From: Butyrivibrio sp. LB2008
Lineage (GTDB): Bacteria > Bacillota > Clostridia > Lachnospirales > Lachnospiraceae
Direction: 5' to 3'
Assembly (NCBI RefSeq): GCF_000621565.1
Contig: NZ_KK211305.1
Span: forward strand, 62,001 to 126,000
DNA length: 64,000 nucleotides
A program made the translations under genes and the position numbers. The notes below the pieces were generated by a model, which saw only the letters and a list, made by a program, of their open reading frames with translations, searched no databases and was not told the DNA's origin. The first letter of the stretch is position 1. Each line of letters starts with the position of its first letter. Below are positions 37,860 to 47,114 of this stretch, piece after piece.

Positions 37860-37882
37860 AAAACGCATGGTTAGGGCGTTTT
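37860..37882 (+). terminator. Weak terminator after uvrA
   Basis: AAAACGC (37860-37866) / GCGTTTT (37876-37882), 7 bp with a 9-nt loop; the T-run is within the stem. The rest of the 290-bp spacer before mbl is A/T-rich without other clear features apart from a TATAAT at 38003-38008. Confidence 0.5.
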
Positions 37883-38002
37883 GCTGGAAATTTTTAAAAA
37901 TCTTCCCGAAAATACGTAAAAAAATGATTTGAAAGTTAAGTTTTATTAGGAAATGTCCGATATAAATAAAGGTAGCCCCTTTTAAATCTCAATAAGATGG
38001 TT

Positions 38003-38008
38003 TATAAT
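38003..38008 (+). promoter_or_regulatory. Candidate -10 box of mbl
   Basis: A perfect TATAAT about 90 nt before the mbl start; the matching -35 (TTTTAA at 37980, 17-bp spacer) is poor. Suggests the mbl-flagellar rod unit has its own promoter here. Confidence 0.45.
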
Positions 38009-38095
38009 GGCAATGTATTATTAACATTTTATTATCCGCAATTATGCGCTGAAATAAATGAATGACACACAGTTTTGAAAGGGGTACCTTTAATT

Positions 38096-39088
38096 ATGCA
38101 GTACGCAGACATCGGAATTGATTTAGGAACGGCATCTGTTCTTGTTTACATAAGGGGCAAGGGAGTAGTTCTTAAGGAACCTTCTGTAGTTGCTTATGAC
38201 AGAGATACAGAGGAAATCAAGGCAATCGGTGAGGATGCAAGGCTTATGCTGGGACGTACACCCGGCAATATTGTCGCCGTAAGACCTCTGAGACAGGGAG
38301 TTATCTCTAATTACAAAATTACTGAGCAGATGATGAGATACTTCATTAGGAAGGCTATCGGTAAAAAATTTCATAGGAAACCTTTTATAGCTGTATGTGT
38401 TCCCAGTGGAGCTACGGAAGTTGAGAAGAAAGCCGTAGAAGATGCTACAAGACTTTGCGGTGCAAGAGATGTTAAGACTATCGAAGAGCCTATCGCAGCA
38501 GCGATCGGAGCAGGAATTGATATAACAAAGCCCTGCGGAAACATGATCGTTGATATAGGCGGTGGTACATCTGATATTGCAGTTATTTCTCTTGGCGGAA
38601 CGGTTGTAAGTACATCCGTTAAGGTTGCCGGAGATGACTTTGATGAAGCTATCGTTCGTTACATGAGAAAGAAGCACAATCTTCTTATCGGTGACAGAAC
38701 TGCTGAGGATATAAAGATTAAGATCGGTTCGGCTTATCCAAGACCGGAAGACGATTTCCTCGATGTAAGGGGACGTAACCTTGTTACAGGTCTTCCGAAG
38801 ACTGTAAGAGTATCTTCTGAAGAGACAGAGGAAGCACTAAGAGAACCTACATCACAGATTATTGAAGCTATTCACAGTGTTCTTGAGAACACACCTCCGG
38901 AACTTGCGGCAGATATCGCCGACAGAGGAATTGTTCTTACAGGTGGCGGAGCACTTCTTCGCGGACTTGAAGATCTTATCTATTCAAAGACCGGAATCAA
39001 TACTATGACAGCAGAGGATCCTATGACGGCAGTTGCCATCGGAACAGGCCGCTATGTAGAGTTTATTGTCGGTTACCATCAGGATTGA
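38096..39088 (+). CDS. mbl: Rod-shape protein MreB/Mbl
   Basis: A 330-residue actin-like protein with the phosphate-binding motifs IGIDLGTASVLVYI and MIVDIGGGTSDIAVI and the C-terminal VLTGGGALLRGLEDLI. It polymerises on the membrane and directs elongation. ATG 38096 follows GAAAGGGG; TTG 38075 lies before that site. It is not with mreC/mreD but precedes two flagellar rod genes, matching the B. subtilis mbl-flhO-flhP order, hence Mbl rather than MreB. Confidence 0.92.
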   Translation: MQYADIGIDLGTASVLVYIRGKGVVLKEPSVVAYDRDTEEIKAIGEDARLMLGRTPGNIVAVRPLRQGVISNYKITEQMMRYFIRKAIGKKFHRKPFIAVCVPSGATEVEKKAVEDATRLCGARDVKTIEEPIAAAIGAGIDITKPCGNMIVDIGGGTSDIAVISLGGTVVSTSVKVAGDDFDEAIVRYMRKKHNLLIGDRTAEDIKIKIGSAYPRPEDDFLDVRGRNLVTGLPKTVRVSSEETEEALREPTSQIIEAIHSVLENTPPELAADIADRGIVLTGGGALLRGLEDLIYSKTGINTMTAEDPMTAVAIGTGRYVEFIVGYHQD

Positions 39089-39156
39089 TGATCCGCAATA
39101 AGATATATCAAGGATTGAACTATAAGGAATGACCAGGACGGTATGAGGGAAAGAGA

Positions 39157-39987
39157 ATGGTAAAAGGTCTTTATACTGCTTACACAGGAATGATCAATGA
39201 GCAGCACAGAATGGATGTGCTGACAAACAATCTCGCCAATGCCAACACCAACGGTTATAAGAAGGAAGGCGCAACATCACAGTCTTTCAGTGATCAGCTT
39301 GCGCTCAAAATTAAAGATTATACTGATGCCCCGTTCACTGCGCGTGGACTGGGCATTATTAATCCCGGTGTAAAGATTGGTGAAGGCTATGTTGATTGGT
39401 CCGAAGGCCCTATGAAGGAGACAGGACACAAATATGACATGGCTATCGGCGGATACGGATTTTTTGGAATTGAATATACCAATAAAGCCGTGAATATTGA
39501 GAGAGATGTTCCGAATCAGACTAATATAATGTATACCAGAGACGGTAATTTCACAGTGACTGAAGAGGGAGAGCTTGTTACTCAGGATGGTGACTTTGTT
39601 CTTTCACAGGACGGAGGACATATCCAGCTTGATCCTTCACTTCCGGTTGAAGTCAGCATGAACGGTAATATCATACAGGACGGCGAGATAGTATCAACTA
39701 TCGGAGTCTTTGATTTTGAGAAGACAACATACGCTGACGGACGTATCACATACGATAATCTTGAGCATTACGGTGAAAACATGTATATTCCCGTCAACGG
39801 AGCCAATCCTATAGAGGGAACCGGACGTGTGTATTCTGGATTTTTGGAGCAGTCCAATGTATCTGTTGTTGATGAGATGGTCAATATGATCGCAGTACAG
39901 AGAAATTATGATACGAACCAGAGAATGATAACGACTATCGATGATACGCTTGATATTGCTGCAAATCAGCTTGGAAGACTTCAGTAA
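39157..39987 (+). CDS. flhO: Flagellar rod protein, FlgF/FlgG family (FlhO-like)
   Basis: A 276-residue axial protein. The N-terminal rod motif (GLYTAYTGMINEQHRMDVLT followed by NNLANANTNGYKK) and the C-terminal helix (NVSVVDEMVNMIAVQRNYDTN) are diagnostic of flagellar basal-body rod proteins; DGNFTVTEEGELVTQDGDFV is the D1 core. In B. subtilis the gene after mbl encodes FlhO, a distal-rod or hook-basal-body protein. It is exported by the flagellar type III apparatus. Confidence 0.93.
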   Translation: MVKGLYTAYTGMINEQHRMDVLTNNLANANTNGYKKEGATSQSFSDQLALKIKDYTDAPFTARGLGIINPGVKIGEGYVDWSEGPMKETGHKYDMAIGGYGFFGIEYTNKAVNIERDVPNQTNIMYTRDGNFTVTEEGELVTQDGDFVLSQDGGHIQLDPSLPVEVSMNGNIIQDGEIVSTIGVFDFEKTTYADGRITYDNLEHYGENMYIPVNGANPIEGTGRVYSGFLEQSNVSVVDEMVNMIAVQRNYDTNQRMITTIDDTLDIAANQLGRLQ

Positions 39988-40071
39988 TAAAATTGGTTTG
40001 ATATAAAAATTTATACTTTTTTTATAAAGTATTACGGACATTGTGCCGATACATACCAAAGAGAGGGAGGT

Positions 40072-40908
40072 ATGTCTATGGTTAGAAGTTTATGGTCAGC
40101 GGCAACAGGAATGAATGCCCAGCAGACAAACGTAGATACTATATCGAACAACCTTGCAAATGTTAATACAGTCGGATATAAGGCACAGGGAGCACAGTTT
40201 AAGTCTCTTTTGTACCAGGAGCTTCAGACAGTTACAACTACAGCAAACGGCGAACCTAAGCCAACCAATTCACAGGTGGGACTTGGTGTTCGTACATCTA
40301 CTATAAATCAGTATTTTTCACAGGGATCTTACCAGAGCAGTGACAACCCGGCAGCTATTGCAATAAGCGGAGACGGCTTCTTTGCTTATACCGCTGCGGA
40401 CGGAGAGACTGTTCAGTACACCAGAAACGGTAATTTTACATGGGCTCTTCAGGAAACGGGAGGAACAACTCTTGAGCTTACAACAGCTGAAGGAAATCCT
40501 GTTCTTGGAATAGACGGCAATCCTATCGTGGTTGATGGAAATGCTATTGCCAGCAGAATTACTATCGGCGGAGATGGAAAGATCTACTATCCGAATGAAG
40601 AAGGCGTTCCTCAGGAGCTTGGACCTCAGATCGGTTTGTGGCAGTTCCGCAACAGAGAGGGACTTGAGAGAGTCGGCGGTGCGGCTTGGCAGGAGACTGC
40701 TGCGAGCGGAGAGCCTATTCTTGAGGTTGAAGCAAACGGAGAGATCAAGCGCAGCACACTTGAGCAGGGCTATCTTGAGGGATCCAACGTTAATGTGGCA
40801 ACTGAGATGGTAAATCTTATCGTTGCTCAGAGAGCTTATGAAATGAACTCAACCGCAATCCAGACAACAGACGAGATGATGCAGACAGCAAACGGTCTTA
40901 AGAGATAA
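40072..40908 (+). CDS. flgG: Flagellar distal rod protein FlgG (FlhP-like)
   Basis: A 278-residue rod protein paralogous to its upstream neighbour. N-terminal SLWSAATGMNAQQTNVDTIS and NNLANVNTVGYKAQG, a D1 core with YTRNGNFTWALQ, and the C-terminal GSNVNVATEMVNLIVAQRAY signature typical of FlgG. Position after flhO matches FlhP. AGAGGGAGG precedes the ATG by a few bases. Confidence 0.93.
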   Translation: MSMVRSLWSAATGMNAQQTNVDTISNNLANVNTVGYKAQGAQFKSLLYQELQTVTTTANGEPKPTNSQVGLGVRTSTINQYFSQGSYQSSDNPAAIAISGDGFFAYTAADGETVQYTRNGNFTWALQETGGTTLELTTAEGNPVLGIDGNPIVVDGNAIASRITIGGDGKIYYPNEEGVPQELGPQIGLWQFRNREGLERVGGAAWQETAASGEPILEVEANGEIKRSTLEQGYLEGSNVNVATEMVNLIVAQRAYEMNSTAIQTTDEMMQTANGLKR

Positions 40909-40924
40909 TTGATGGAGAATAATC

Positions 40925-41359
40925 ATGGCGGGATTTGATATTAAAGGTTTAAATGCAACCGGCATAACTGAATATGCGATGCAGGAGAGCAAGAATGCCG
41001 CTACCGATGCTCTTAAAAACAAGCTCGAGCAGACTAACGAGAAGACTTCCGATGATGAACTCTGGGCTGCATGCAAGGGCTTCGAGTCTTATTTCCTTGA
41101 GCAGATATTCAAGGAGATGCAGAAGTCTGTTGATTCGCTTAAACCTGAAAAGTCAGATAGTTCAACTTCCACATTGGTGGATTATTTCAAGGATCAGACA
41201 CTTCAGGATGTATGTGCGACATCTGTAGATAAGCAGAGTAACGGCTTTGCACAGATGCTCTATGAGAATCTGAAGAGAAATTACAATATTCCCGAAGCTC
41301 CCGCTGAGGAGAAGACGGAACAGAACACGGATGGAAATTCGGAAACAAGCAAACTGTGA
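40925..41359 (+). CDS. Flagellar rod-assembly protein, FlgJ N-terminal domain only
   Basis: A 144-residue protein with the rod-binding (FlgJ-N) motif DELWAACKGFESYFLEQIFKEM (quoted in part: KGFESYFLEQIFKEM) and a later YFKDQTLQDVCATSVDKQ. The muramidase domain of enterobacterial FlgJ is absent, as usual in Firmicutes. It would help rod assembly through the wall. 16 bp after flgG; last gene of the rod set. Confidence 0.9.
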   Translation: MAGFDIKGLNATGITEYAMQESKNAATDALKNKLEQTNEKTSDDELWAACKGFESYFLEQIFKEMQKSVDSLKPEKSDSSTSTLVDYFKDQTLQDVCATSVDKQSNGFAQMLYENLKRNYNIPEAPAEEKTEQNTDGNSETSKL

Positions 41360-41382
41360 TCTGAATAAAATATGATTGAAGA

Positions 41383-41424
41383 AAGACTCAATTCTTAAGA
41401 AATCTTAAGAATCGGGTCTTATTT
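41383..41424 (+). terminator. Terminator after the flagellar rod genes
   Basis: Inner stem ATTCTTAAGA/TCTTAAGAAT with a 2-nt loop, outer AAGAC/GTCTT, then TATTT. It directly abuts the recD2 -10 element. Confidence 0.78.
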
Positions 41425-41428
41425 ATTA

Positions 41429-41437
41429 TGCTATACT
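41429..41437 (+). promoter_or_regulatory. Extended -10 promoter of recD2
   Basis: TGCTATACT is an extended -10 (TGnTATAAT-like) without a -35. Its end is only 7 nt before the recD2 ATG, so the transcript would start at or next to the start codon. Confidence 0.6.
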
Positions 41438-41444
41438 ATTCACT

Positions 41445-43706
41445 ATGGAAAAAGAAAACGTCAAAGGTTATATTGAGCATTTTATTTACAGAAATTCGGA
41501 AAACGGTTATTCGGTGGTCAATCTTGTTACGGAAGATGATGAGATTACCTGCATCGGAAATTTCAGAGATGCGGATGTAGGCGATACATTGGAGATGGAG
41601 GGTGTATATGTTGAACATCCCGTGTACGGCCATCAGCTCAAAGTAGAATCCTATAAGATAGTAGTTCCCGATGATGCCGTTTCTATGCAAAGATATCTTG
41701 GATCCGGAGCAATTAAGGGTGTAGGAGAAGCCCTTGCTGCCAGGATCGTCAAAAAATTCGGAGCAGATACTTTCAGAATAATTGAAGATGAGCCTGAAAG
41801 ACTTGCTGAGATCAAAGGAATCAGTGAGAAGAAAGCTATAGATATTTCCATCCAGATGGCGGACAAAAGAGAAATGCGCGATGCGATGATCTTTTTGCAG
41901 CAATATGGAATAACAAATGCTATGGCTGTCAAAATATACAACAGGTACGGTGCGGGGATTTACGGAATACTTAAAGAGAATCCGTATAAACTTGCGGATG
42001 ACATAGCGGGAATCGGATTTAAGATAGCAGATGATATTGCCGGAAAAGTAGGTATTTGTGTCGATTCGGAGTACAGGATCAGAAGCGGTATCATGTACAC
42101 CCTGCTTCAGGGATCCATGGATGGAAATACATACCTGCCCATGAACGAACTTGCGGGTAAGACAGCGACTCTTTTGCAGAACAGTCCACAGGATGTTATC
42201 GATAAAGACGATATAATGACGCAGATCCAGAACCTTATTATGGATCAGAAACTTGTATGTAAGGGAGAGGGCAATGTATATGCAGCCTCTTATTATTACG
42301 AGGAGCAGGGATGCGCAGCGATGCTGCACGACCTTAATATTTCGGAAAAGATAGGTCCCAAAGAGGAAGAGCTGTTCAGAAAACGTATTCTTGATATAGA
42401 GCGCAGGAAGGGAATAGAACTTGACGACCTCCAGAGAGACGCTGTTATAAAGAGCATCGCAAACGGAGTTGTAATAATTACCGGTGGTCCGGGAACAGGT
42501 AAGACCACAACTATCAATACGATAATAAATTATTACGCCTCGGAAGGGCTTGATATCATGCTTGCAGCTCCCACGGGACGCGCGGCCAAGCGAATGACGG
42601 AAGCTACAGGTTATGAGGCTAAGACTATCCACAGACTTTTGGAAGTTACAGGTCAGGTGGAAGATGACAATGACAGACGCCAAGGCGTTAAGTTTGAGAG
42701 AAATCGTGACAATCCGCTCGAAACGGACGCTCTGATAATTGATGAGATGTCCATGGTGGATACTCACCTTTTTAACGCTCTGCTAAGAGCACTTGTGCCG
42801 GGAGTCCATCTGATACTTGTAGGTGACAGTTCGCAGCTTCCGAGCGTAGGACCGGGGCAGGTTCTTGGAGATATAATCGCAAGCGGCAAGTTTCCTACGA
42901 TTTTCCTTAAAAAGATATTCAGGCAGGCGGAAGAAAGCGATATTGTAATGAACGCGCACAGGATTCACAGAGGAGAGAAGCCTGTCCTTGATAATAAGAG
43001 TAAGGATTTCTTTTTCCTGGAAAGAAATGACGCGGATGTCATATATAAGCACATGATCCAACTTATAAGAGACAAGCTTCCGGGCTATGTCAATGCTTCG
43101 CCTTATGACATACAGGTGCTTACTCCTATGAAGAAGGGCCCGCTCGGTGCGGTACAGCTCAATCTTGTGTTGCAGAAGTATCTTAACCCGCCGGATCCTT
43201 CCAAGAAAGAGCACGCTTACGGCGACCTCATCCTCAGAGAGGGCGACAAGGTAATGCAGATAAGGAATAATTACCAGGCCAAATGGGAGGTTGTCGGCAA
43301 ATACAATATTTCCGTTGATTCAGGAATGGGTGTATATAACGGAGATATGGGAATTGTAAAAGAAATAAATGAATACTCCCAGGATGTTGTAGTTGAGTTC
43401 GATGAACACAGAAGGGTGAGATATCCTTTTTCCGAACTCGATGAGATAGAGCTGTCATATGCGATAACGATACATAAGTCCCAGGGCAGTGAGTATCCGG
43501 CAGTGATCCTGCCGATTCTGGGTGGACCGAGAATGCTTCTTAACAGGAATCTCCTTTACACAGCCGTTACAAGAGCCAAGAGTACGGTATGTGTTCTCGG
43601 AAGCAGCAATACACTGTATGAGATGACTGAGAATGAAGAGCAGCTCAAGAGATACACGGGACTTGCAGATAGGATAAAAGAGATATTTGATGCAGACGGT
43701 AACTAA
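41445..43706 (+). CDS. recD2: SF1B DNA helicase RecD2
   Basis: A 753-residue RecD2: N-terminal OB/HhH region (SGAIKGVGEALAARIVKKFG, KGISEKKAIDIS), Walker A VIITGGPGTGKTTTINTII (about 344-362), Walker B LIIDEMSMVD, and C-terminal motifs VMQIRNNY, AITIHKSQGSEYP and TRAK. It acts in replication-fork and DNA repair independently of RecBC. No ribosome site is visible before ATG 41445, and the -10 box is unusually close (see findings). Confidence 0.95.
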   Translation: MEKENVKGYIEHFIYRNSENGYSVVNLVTEDDEITCIGNFRDADVGDTLEMEGVYVEHPVYGHQLKVESYKIVVPDDAVSMQRYLGSGAIKGVGEALAARIVKKFGADTFRIIEDEPERLAEIKGISEKKAIDISIQMADKREMRDAMIFLQQYGITNAMAVKIYNRYGAGIYGILKENPYKLADDIAGIGFKIADDIAGKVGICVDSEYRIRSGIMYTLLQGSMDGNTYLPMNELAGKTATLLQNSPQDVIDKDDIMTQIQNLIMDQKLVCKGEGNVYAASYYYEEQGCAAMLHDLNISEKIGPKEEELFRKRILDIERRKGIELDDLQRDAVIKSIANGVVIITGGPGTGKTTTINTIINYYASEGLDIMLAAPTGRAAKRMTEATGYEAKTIHRLLEVTGQVEDDNDRRQGVKFERNRDNPLETDALIIDEMSMVDTHLFNALLRALVPGVHLILVGDSSQLPSVGPGQVLGDIIASGKFPTIFLKKIFRQAEESDIVMNAHRIHRGEKPVLDNKSKDFFFLERNDADVIYKHMIQLIRDKLPGYVNASPYDIQVLTPMKKGPLGAVQLNLVLQKYLNPPDPSKKEHAYGDLILREGDKVMQIRNNYQAKWEVVGKYNISVDSGMGVYNGDMGIVKEINEYSQDVVVEFDEHRRVRYPFSELDEIELSYAITIHKSQGSEYPAVILPILGGPRMLLNRNLLYTAVTRAKSTVCVLGSSNTLYEMTENEEQLKRYTGLADRIKEIFDADGN

Positions 43707-44457
43707 AGATTTACGGGATGTTTTTTGCGTGGTAAAAGAAATTATATACCCCGGAAGATGTCCTGTTTGCGACGGCATTTTGAATACCTTTGAGATAAAG
43801 GACGGAAAGCTGCAAAGGGGCGGTCTTATTCACAGGGAATGTGCCAAAAAGATCAGGTATGTCAAACCGCCGACATGCATAAAATGTGGAAAAAGCCTTA
43901 AAGGAGTTTACGCTGACGGAGAGTTCTGCGAAGATTGCGCAAAGATAAAACATGCATACGACAGAGGCTTTTCTGTATTTGAATACAGAAGCGTTTCGGG
44001 ATCGATCTACAGGTTCAAATATATGGGAAGACAGGAGTATGCAGATTTTTATGCAAATGCGACGAAAAAAGTCCTTGGAAAGAAACTTAAAGAGCTTGGA
44101 ATAGACCTTATAATGCCTGTTCCCATGTATTCACGTAAGGCTGCGGAACGAGGTTATAACCAGGCTGAAGTATATGCGGGAAGGTTGTCGAAACTTCTTG
44201 ATATACCCATGCGAAGCGACCTGGTCGTTAGGACAAGAAATACGCTTCCCATGAAGAATCTGGATGTCCGCGGACGACGCAATAATTTGAAAAAGGCTTT
44301 TAATATACAACGAAATGATGTAAAATTTAAGTGCGTACTTATTATCGACGATATTTATACAACGGGAAGCACGATTGATGAGATTTCCCGTTTGTTAAGA
44401 ATGGCCGGAGTTAAGAAAGTTTATTTTTTAACACTCGCCATCGGGCAAACTACATAA
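43690..44457 (+). CDS. comFC: ComFC-like phosphoribosyltransferase
   Basis: About 255 residues. A zinc-finger-like N-terminus (CPVC ... CIKCGKSL ... CEDC) precedes a phosphoribosyltransferase domain with IIDDIYTTGSTIDEI. Involved in DNA uptake in competent Firmicutes, though widespread outside them. Start ATG 43690 overlaps the recD2 end by 17 bp; a later GTG (43729) is possible. The ComFA helicase is not adjacent. Confidence 0.9.
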   Translation: MQTVTKDLRDVFCVVKEIIYPGRCPVCDGILNTFEIKDGKLQRGGLIHRECAKKIRYVKPPTCIKCGKSLKGVYADGEFCEDCAKIKHAYDRGFSVFEYRSVSGSIYRFKYMGRQEYADFYANATKKVLGKKLKELGIDLIMPVPMYSRKAAERGYNQAEVYAGRLSKLLDIPMRSDLVVRTRNTLPMKNLDVRGRRNNLKKAFNIQRNDVKFKCVLIIDDIYTTGSTIDEISRLLRMAGVKKVYFLTLAIGQTT

Positions 44458-44477
44458 ATATAACGGAGGTCATGTTT

Positions 44478-44885
44478 ATGAACTTACGGAATTGCGCCAG
44501 ATGTGGCAAAATGTTTAATCATATCGGAGGTCCTGCGATATGTGATCAGTGCAAGAGAGCAATCGAAGAGGATTTTCAGAAGGTTAAGCAGTACATTTTG
44601 GATAATCCGCGTGCCAGTCTAAAGCAGATTTCGGAAGATAATGAGGTTTCCACTAAGCAGATTCAGCAGTGGATACGTGATGAGAGACTTATGTTTTCAG
44701 AGGGGTCACCGATTCAGATACAGTGTGAGAATTGCGGTGCGCCGATTTTAACAGGAAGATTCTGCGCTAAATGCAAGACATCAATGGCAAATAATCTTAA
44801 TACAAGCTTTGCAAAGCAGAGACCGGTCATGCAAGATCCGGTCAAGAAGGATAACAAGGCCGGAATGCGTTTCCTGGATACTTAA
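44478..44885 (+). CDS. yvyF: Flagellar region protein YvyF (TIGR03826-like)
   Basis: A 135-residue protein with zinc-ribbon ends: CARCGKMF ... CDQC at the N-terminus and CENCGAPIL ... CAKC at the C-terminus, around a helix-turn-helix-like middle (SLKQISEDNEVSTKQIQQWI). ATG 44478 is 8 nt from GGAGG; ATG 44472 is too close. In B. subtilis yvyF lies after comFC and before flgM; the comFC neighbour is kept here but flgM and the flagellin genes are not adjacent. It probably regulates flagellar genes. Confidence 0.85.
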   Translation: MNLRNCARCGKMFNHIGGPAICDQCKRAIEEDFQKVKQYILDNPRASLKQISEDNEVSTKQIQQWIRDERLMFSEGSPIQIQCENCGAPILTGRFCAKCKTSMANNLNTSFAKQRPVMQDPVKKDNKAGMRFLDT

Positions 44886-44894
44886 GGAGCTAAG

Positions 44895-45290
44895 ATGTTA
44901 AATGAAGAAAAAGTCATTTTGATGACCAAGATGGCTGCGTTTATTGATCGTGAAGGGAAAAATAATGATGCGATAAACTCTTACTTTAAGAGTGATTATG
45001 TCGCTTTTAACATTATTAAGTCGGTTATCAGTGCTACGATTGTTTTTGCGGTATTCATCGCGGCGTATGTTTTATATGATTTTGAAAACGTGTTATCCGA
45101 TTTATACAATACAGAAAATCTGATCGCAACCGGCAGGAGGTGGCTAGTATACTACCTCCTGCTTGTTGGCGTGTATTCGCTTGCTTCATATATAATTTAT
45201 TCATATCGATATTCCAGGATGCGCAGGAGTATGAGAGCGTATTATGAGAATTTAAAGAAACTGGCAAGAATGTACGAAAAGGAACAATAA
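44895..45290 (+). CDS. Uncharacterised two-span membrane protein
   Basis: A 131-residue protein with an N-terminal cytoplasmic part, spans at about 43-62 and 85-104, and a basic C-terminal helix (YRYSRMRRSMRAYYENLKKL). GGAG precedes ATG 44895. No family recognised. It is 9 bp after yvyF and 1 bp before the next membrane protein, so the two probably work together; the same unit runs on into cdaA. Confidence 0.75.
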   Translation: MLNEEKVILMTKMAAFIDREGKNNDAINSYFKSDYVAFNIIKSVISATIVFAVFIAAYVLYDFENVLSDLYNTENLIATGRRWLVYYLLLVGVYSLASYIIYSYRYSRMRRSMRAYYENLKKLARMYEKEQ

Positions 45291-45291
45291 C

Positions 45292-46233
45292 ATGACTTCA
45301 TTATTGGAATTAAAAATTTATATCAAAAAATTTTATATCAAAAACGAGGTTTATATTACCTATGCGTGGAAATTCCTTCTGGCACTGATCACAATTTCCA
45401 CGATAAACGGCAAATTGGGATACATGGACAGCCTTAAGAATTTTGTGATTGTTCTGATGGCATCTCTTCTTTGCTCCATCCTTTCACCTAATTTTATAGT
45501 TTTTATCTCGGCTATATTTATTACAGGGCATCTTTTTTCACTATCATCCGAATGTGCGCTTTTTGCATTGATAGTGTTTATTCTTATGTTCTTGTTATAC
45601 TTTAGATTTTCACCGAAGGATACACTTGCGGTTCTTTTGACTCCGCTGTTTTTCTTTATGCATATTCCGTATGCGATTCCGTTGGCTATGGGACTTCTCG
45701 GAGGACCTTCATCAATGGTTTCCGTATCATTCGGATTGATCATTTCGTATATGCTTTCTTTCTTCTCCAAGAATTCACAGTCCTTTGGAAGTGAAGGAGT
45801 GGAAGAAGCTGCCAATGCATTCCAGACGGTAATAAAAGGTCTTATGGGAGATAAGGCTATGCTCGTTTCCATAGTGGCTTTTTCGATAACTATCGCTATT
45901 GTTTATGCTATTCGCAGATCGTCTGTGGATAAATCATGGAAGATTGCTATAATCGCAGGTGCGGTTTCGCTTATCATGTGCATTATGATCGGAGACCTTA
46001 TTTACGATACACAGATGTCACTCGGCGGAGTTGTTATCGGAACAATCATTTCCGCACTTCTTATGTTTGGTGTCGAATTCTTTGCGTTCAATCTGGATTA
46101 CAGCAGGACGGAAAAAGTCCAGTTTGAAGATGATGAATATTATTACTATGTCAAGGCGGTTCCAAAGGTAACGGTTTCTGCGCCGGAAAGGAAGGTTAAG
46201 AAGATCAACCGTGCCATGGATCAGCACAGATGA
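45292..46233 (+). CDS. Uncharacterised polytopic membrane protein upstream of cdaA
   Basis: A 313-residue protein with about eight to nine spans and a short charged C-terminus ending RKVKKINRAMDQHR. No motif that names it is visible. Starts 1 bp after the preceding gene and lies 17 bp before cdaA, so it could take part in the c-di-AMP module, osmotic control or wall processes; that is only context. Confidence 0.75.
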   Translation: MTSLLELKIYIKKFYIKNEVYITYAWKFLLALITISTINGKLGYMDSLKNFVIVLMASLLCSILSPNFIVFISAIFITGHLFSLSSECALFALIVFILMFLLYFRFSPKDTLAVLLTPLFFFMHIPYAIPLAMGLLGGPSSMVSVSFGLIISYMLSFFSKNSQSFGSEGVEEAANAFQTVIKGLMGDKAMLVSIVAFSITIAIVYAIRRSSVDKSWKIAIIAGAVSLIMCIMIGDLIYDTQMSLGGVVIGTIISALLMFGVEFFAFNLDYSRTEKVQFEDDEYYYYVKAVPKVTVSAPERKVKKINRAMDQHR

Positions 46234-46250
46234 TTCTCTAAGGGATAGGT

Positions 46251-47114
46251 ATGAAAACAGTTCAGGATCTTTTCGATTACAATAGAGCGTTTCGTATACC
46301 CTCCATGAGGATATCTGATATTCTGGAAATCGTTATTATTGCATTTCTGGTTTATCATGTTTTGTTGTGGGCAAAAAAGACCAGATTGTGGTCTATGCTT
46401 AAGGGAATAATAGTAATTATTATTTTCATTTTGCTCGCGGTACTCTTCAACATGAATACGATATTGTGGATTGTTGAGAGATTTTTGAGTATAACCATTA
46501 TTGCGGTTGTCGTAATCCTGCAACCGGAGTTACGAAGGGCATTGGAAGAACTTGGAAGAAAGAATATTTTCTCCAATCTGTTTTCGATTGGAGACGTGAA
46601 ATTCCAGGAACGTTTTTCTGACAAGACGCTCAATGAGATAGTAAGGGCTTGTGTTGAAATGTCCAAGGTTCGCACAGGTGCACTTATTGTTATTCAGCAG
46701 AACTATCCGCTGACAGAGTATGAAAGAACGGGAATTGATGTTGACGGTATTGTTACCAGTCAGCTTCTCATAAATATTTTTGAACACAACACACCTCTTC
46801 ATGACGGTGCTGTAATAATTCGCGGAGACAGAGTTACTTCTGCGACATGTTATCTGCCATTGTCAGACAATATGGGAATAGGTAAGGAACTCGGAACCAG
46901 ACACCGTGCAGGTATCGGTGTGTCTGAGGCTACGGATTCACTGACTATAATCGTATCGGAAGAGACTGGAAAAATAAGCATTGCATATGACGGAGAGCTC
47001 GATAAATCCGTTGATAGTGAGAGATTGAGAGCGAGACTTAAGAGTTTACAAAACAAGCATACGGAAGAAGCGCCTATCAAGCACTTTGCCAGAAAGGCCA
47101 GGGTGAGAAAATGA
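46251..47114 (+). CDS. cdaA: Diadenylate cyclase CdaA (DacA)
   Basis: A 287-residue membrane diadenylate cyclase. Three N-terminal spans (about 22-90) precede the DAC domain with the two catalytic motifs, HDGAVII (DGA) and TRHRAGIG (RHR). It makes c-di-AMP from two ATP. Its stop overlaps the cdaR start (ATGA). cdaA-cdaR-glmM is the conserved Firmicutes order; CdaR and GlmM modulate the cyclase. Confidence 0.97.
   Translation: MKTVQDLFDYNRAFRIPSMRISDILEIVIIAFLVYHVLLWAKKTRLWSMLKGIIVIIIFILLAVLFNMNTILWIVERFLSITIIAVVVILQPELRRALEELGRKNIFSNLFSIGDVKFQERFSDKTLNEIVRACVEMSKVRTGALIVIQQNYPLTEYERTGIDVDGIVTSQLLINIFEHNTPLHDGAVIIRGDRVTSATCYLPLSDNMGIGKELGTRHRAGIGVSEATDSLTIIVSEETGKISIAYDGELDKSVDSERLRARLKSLQNKHTEEAPIKHFARKARVRK

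Noticed and set aside
41436-42767. 443-codon minus-strand frame opposite recD2
   Set aside because: Antisense shadow; composition is His/Ser/Ile-rich without motifs, while the plus strand encodes a motif-complete helicase.
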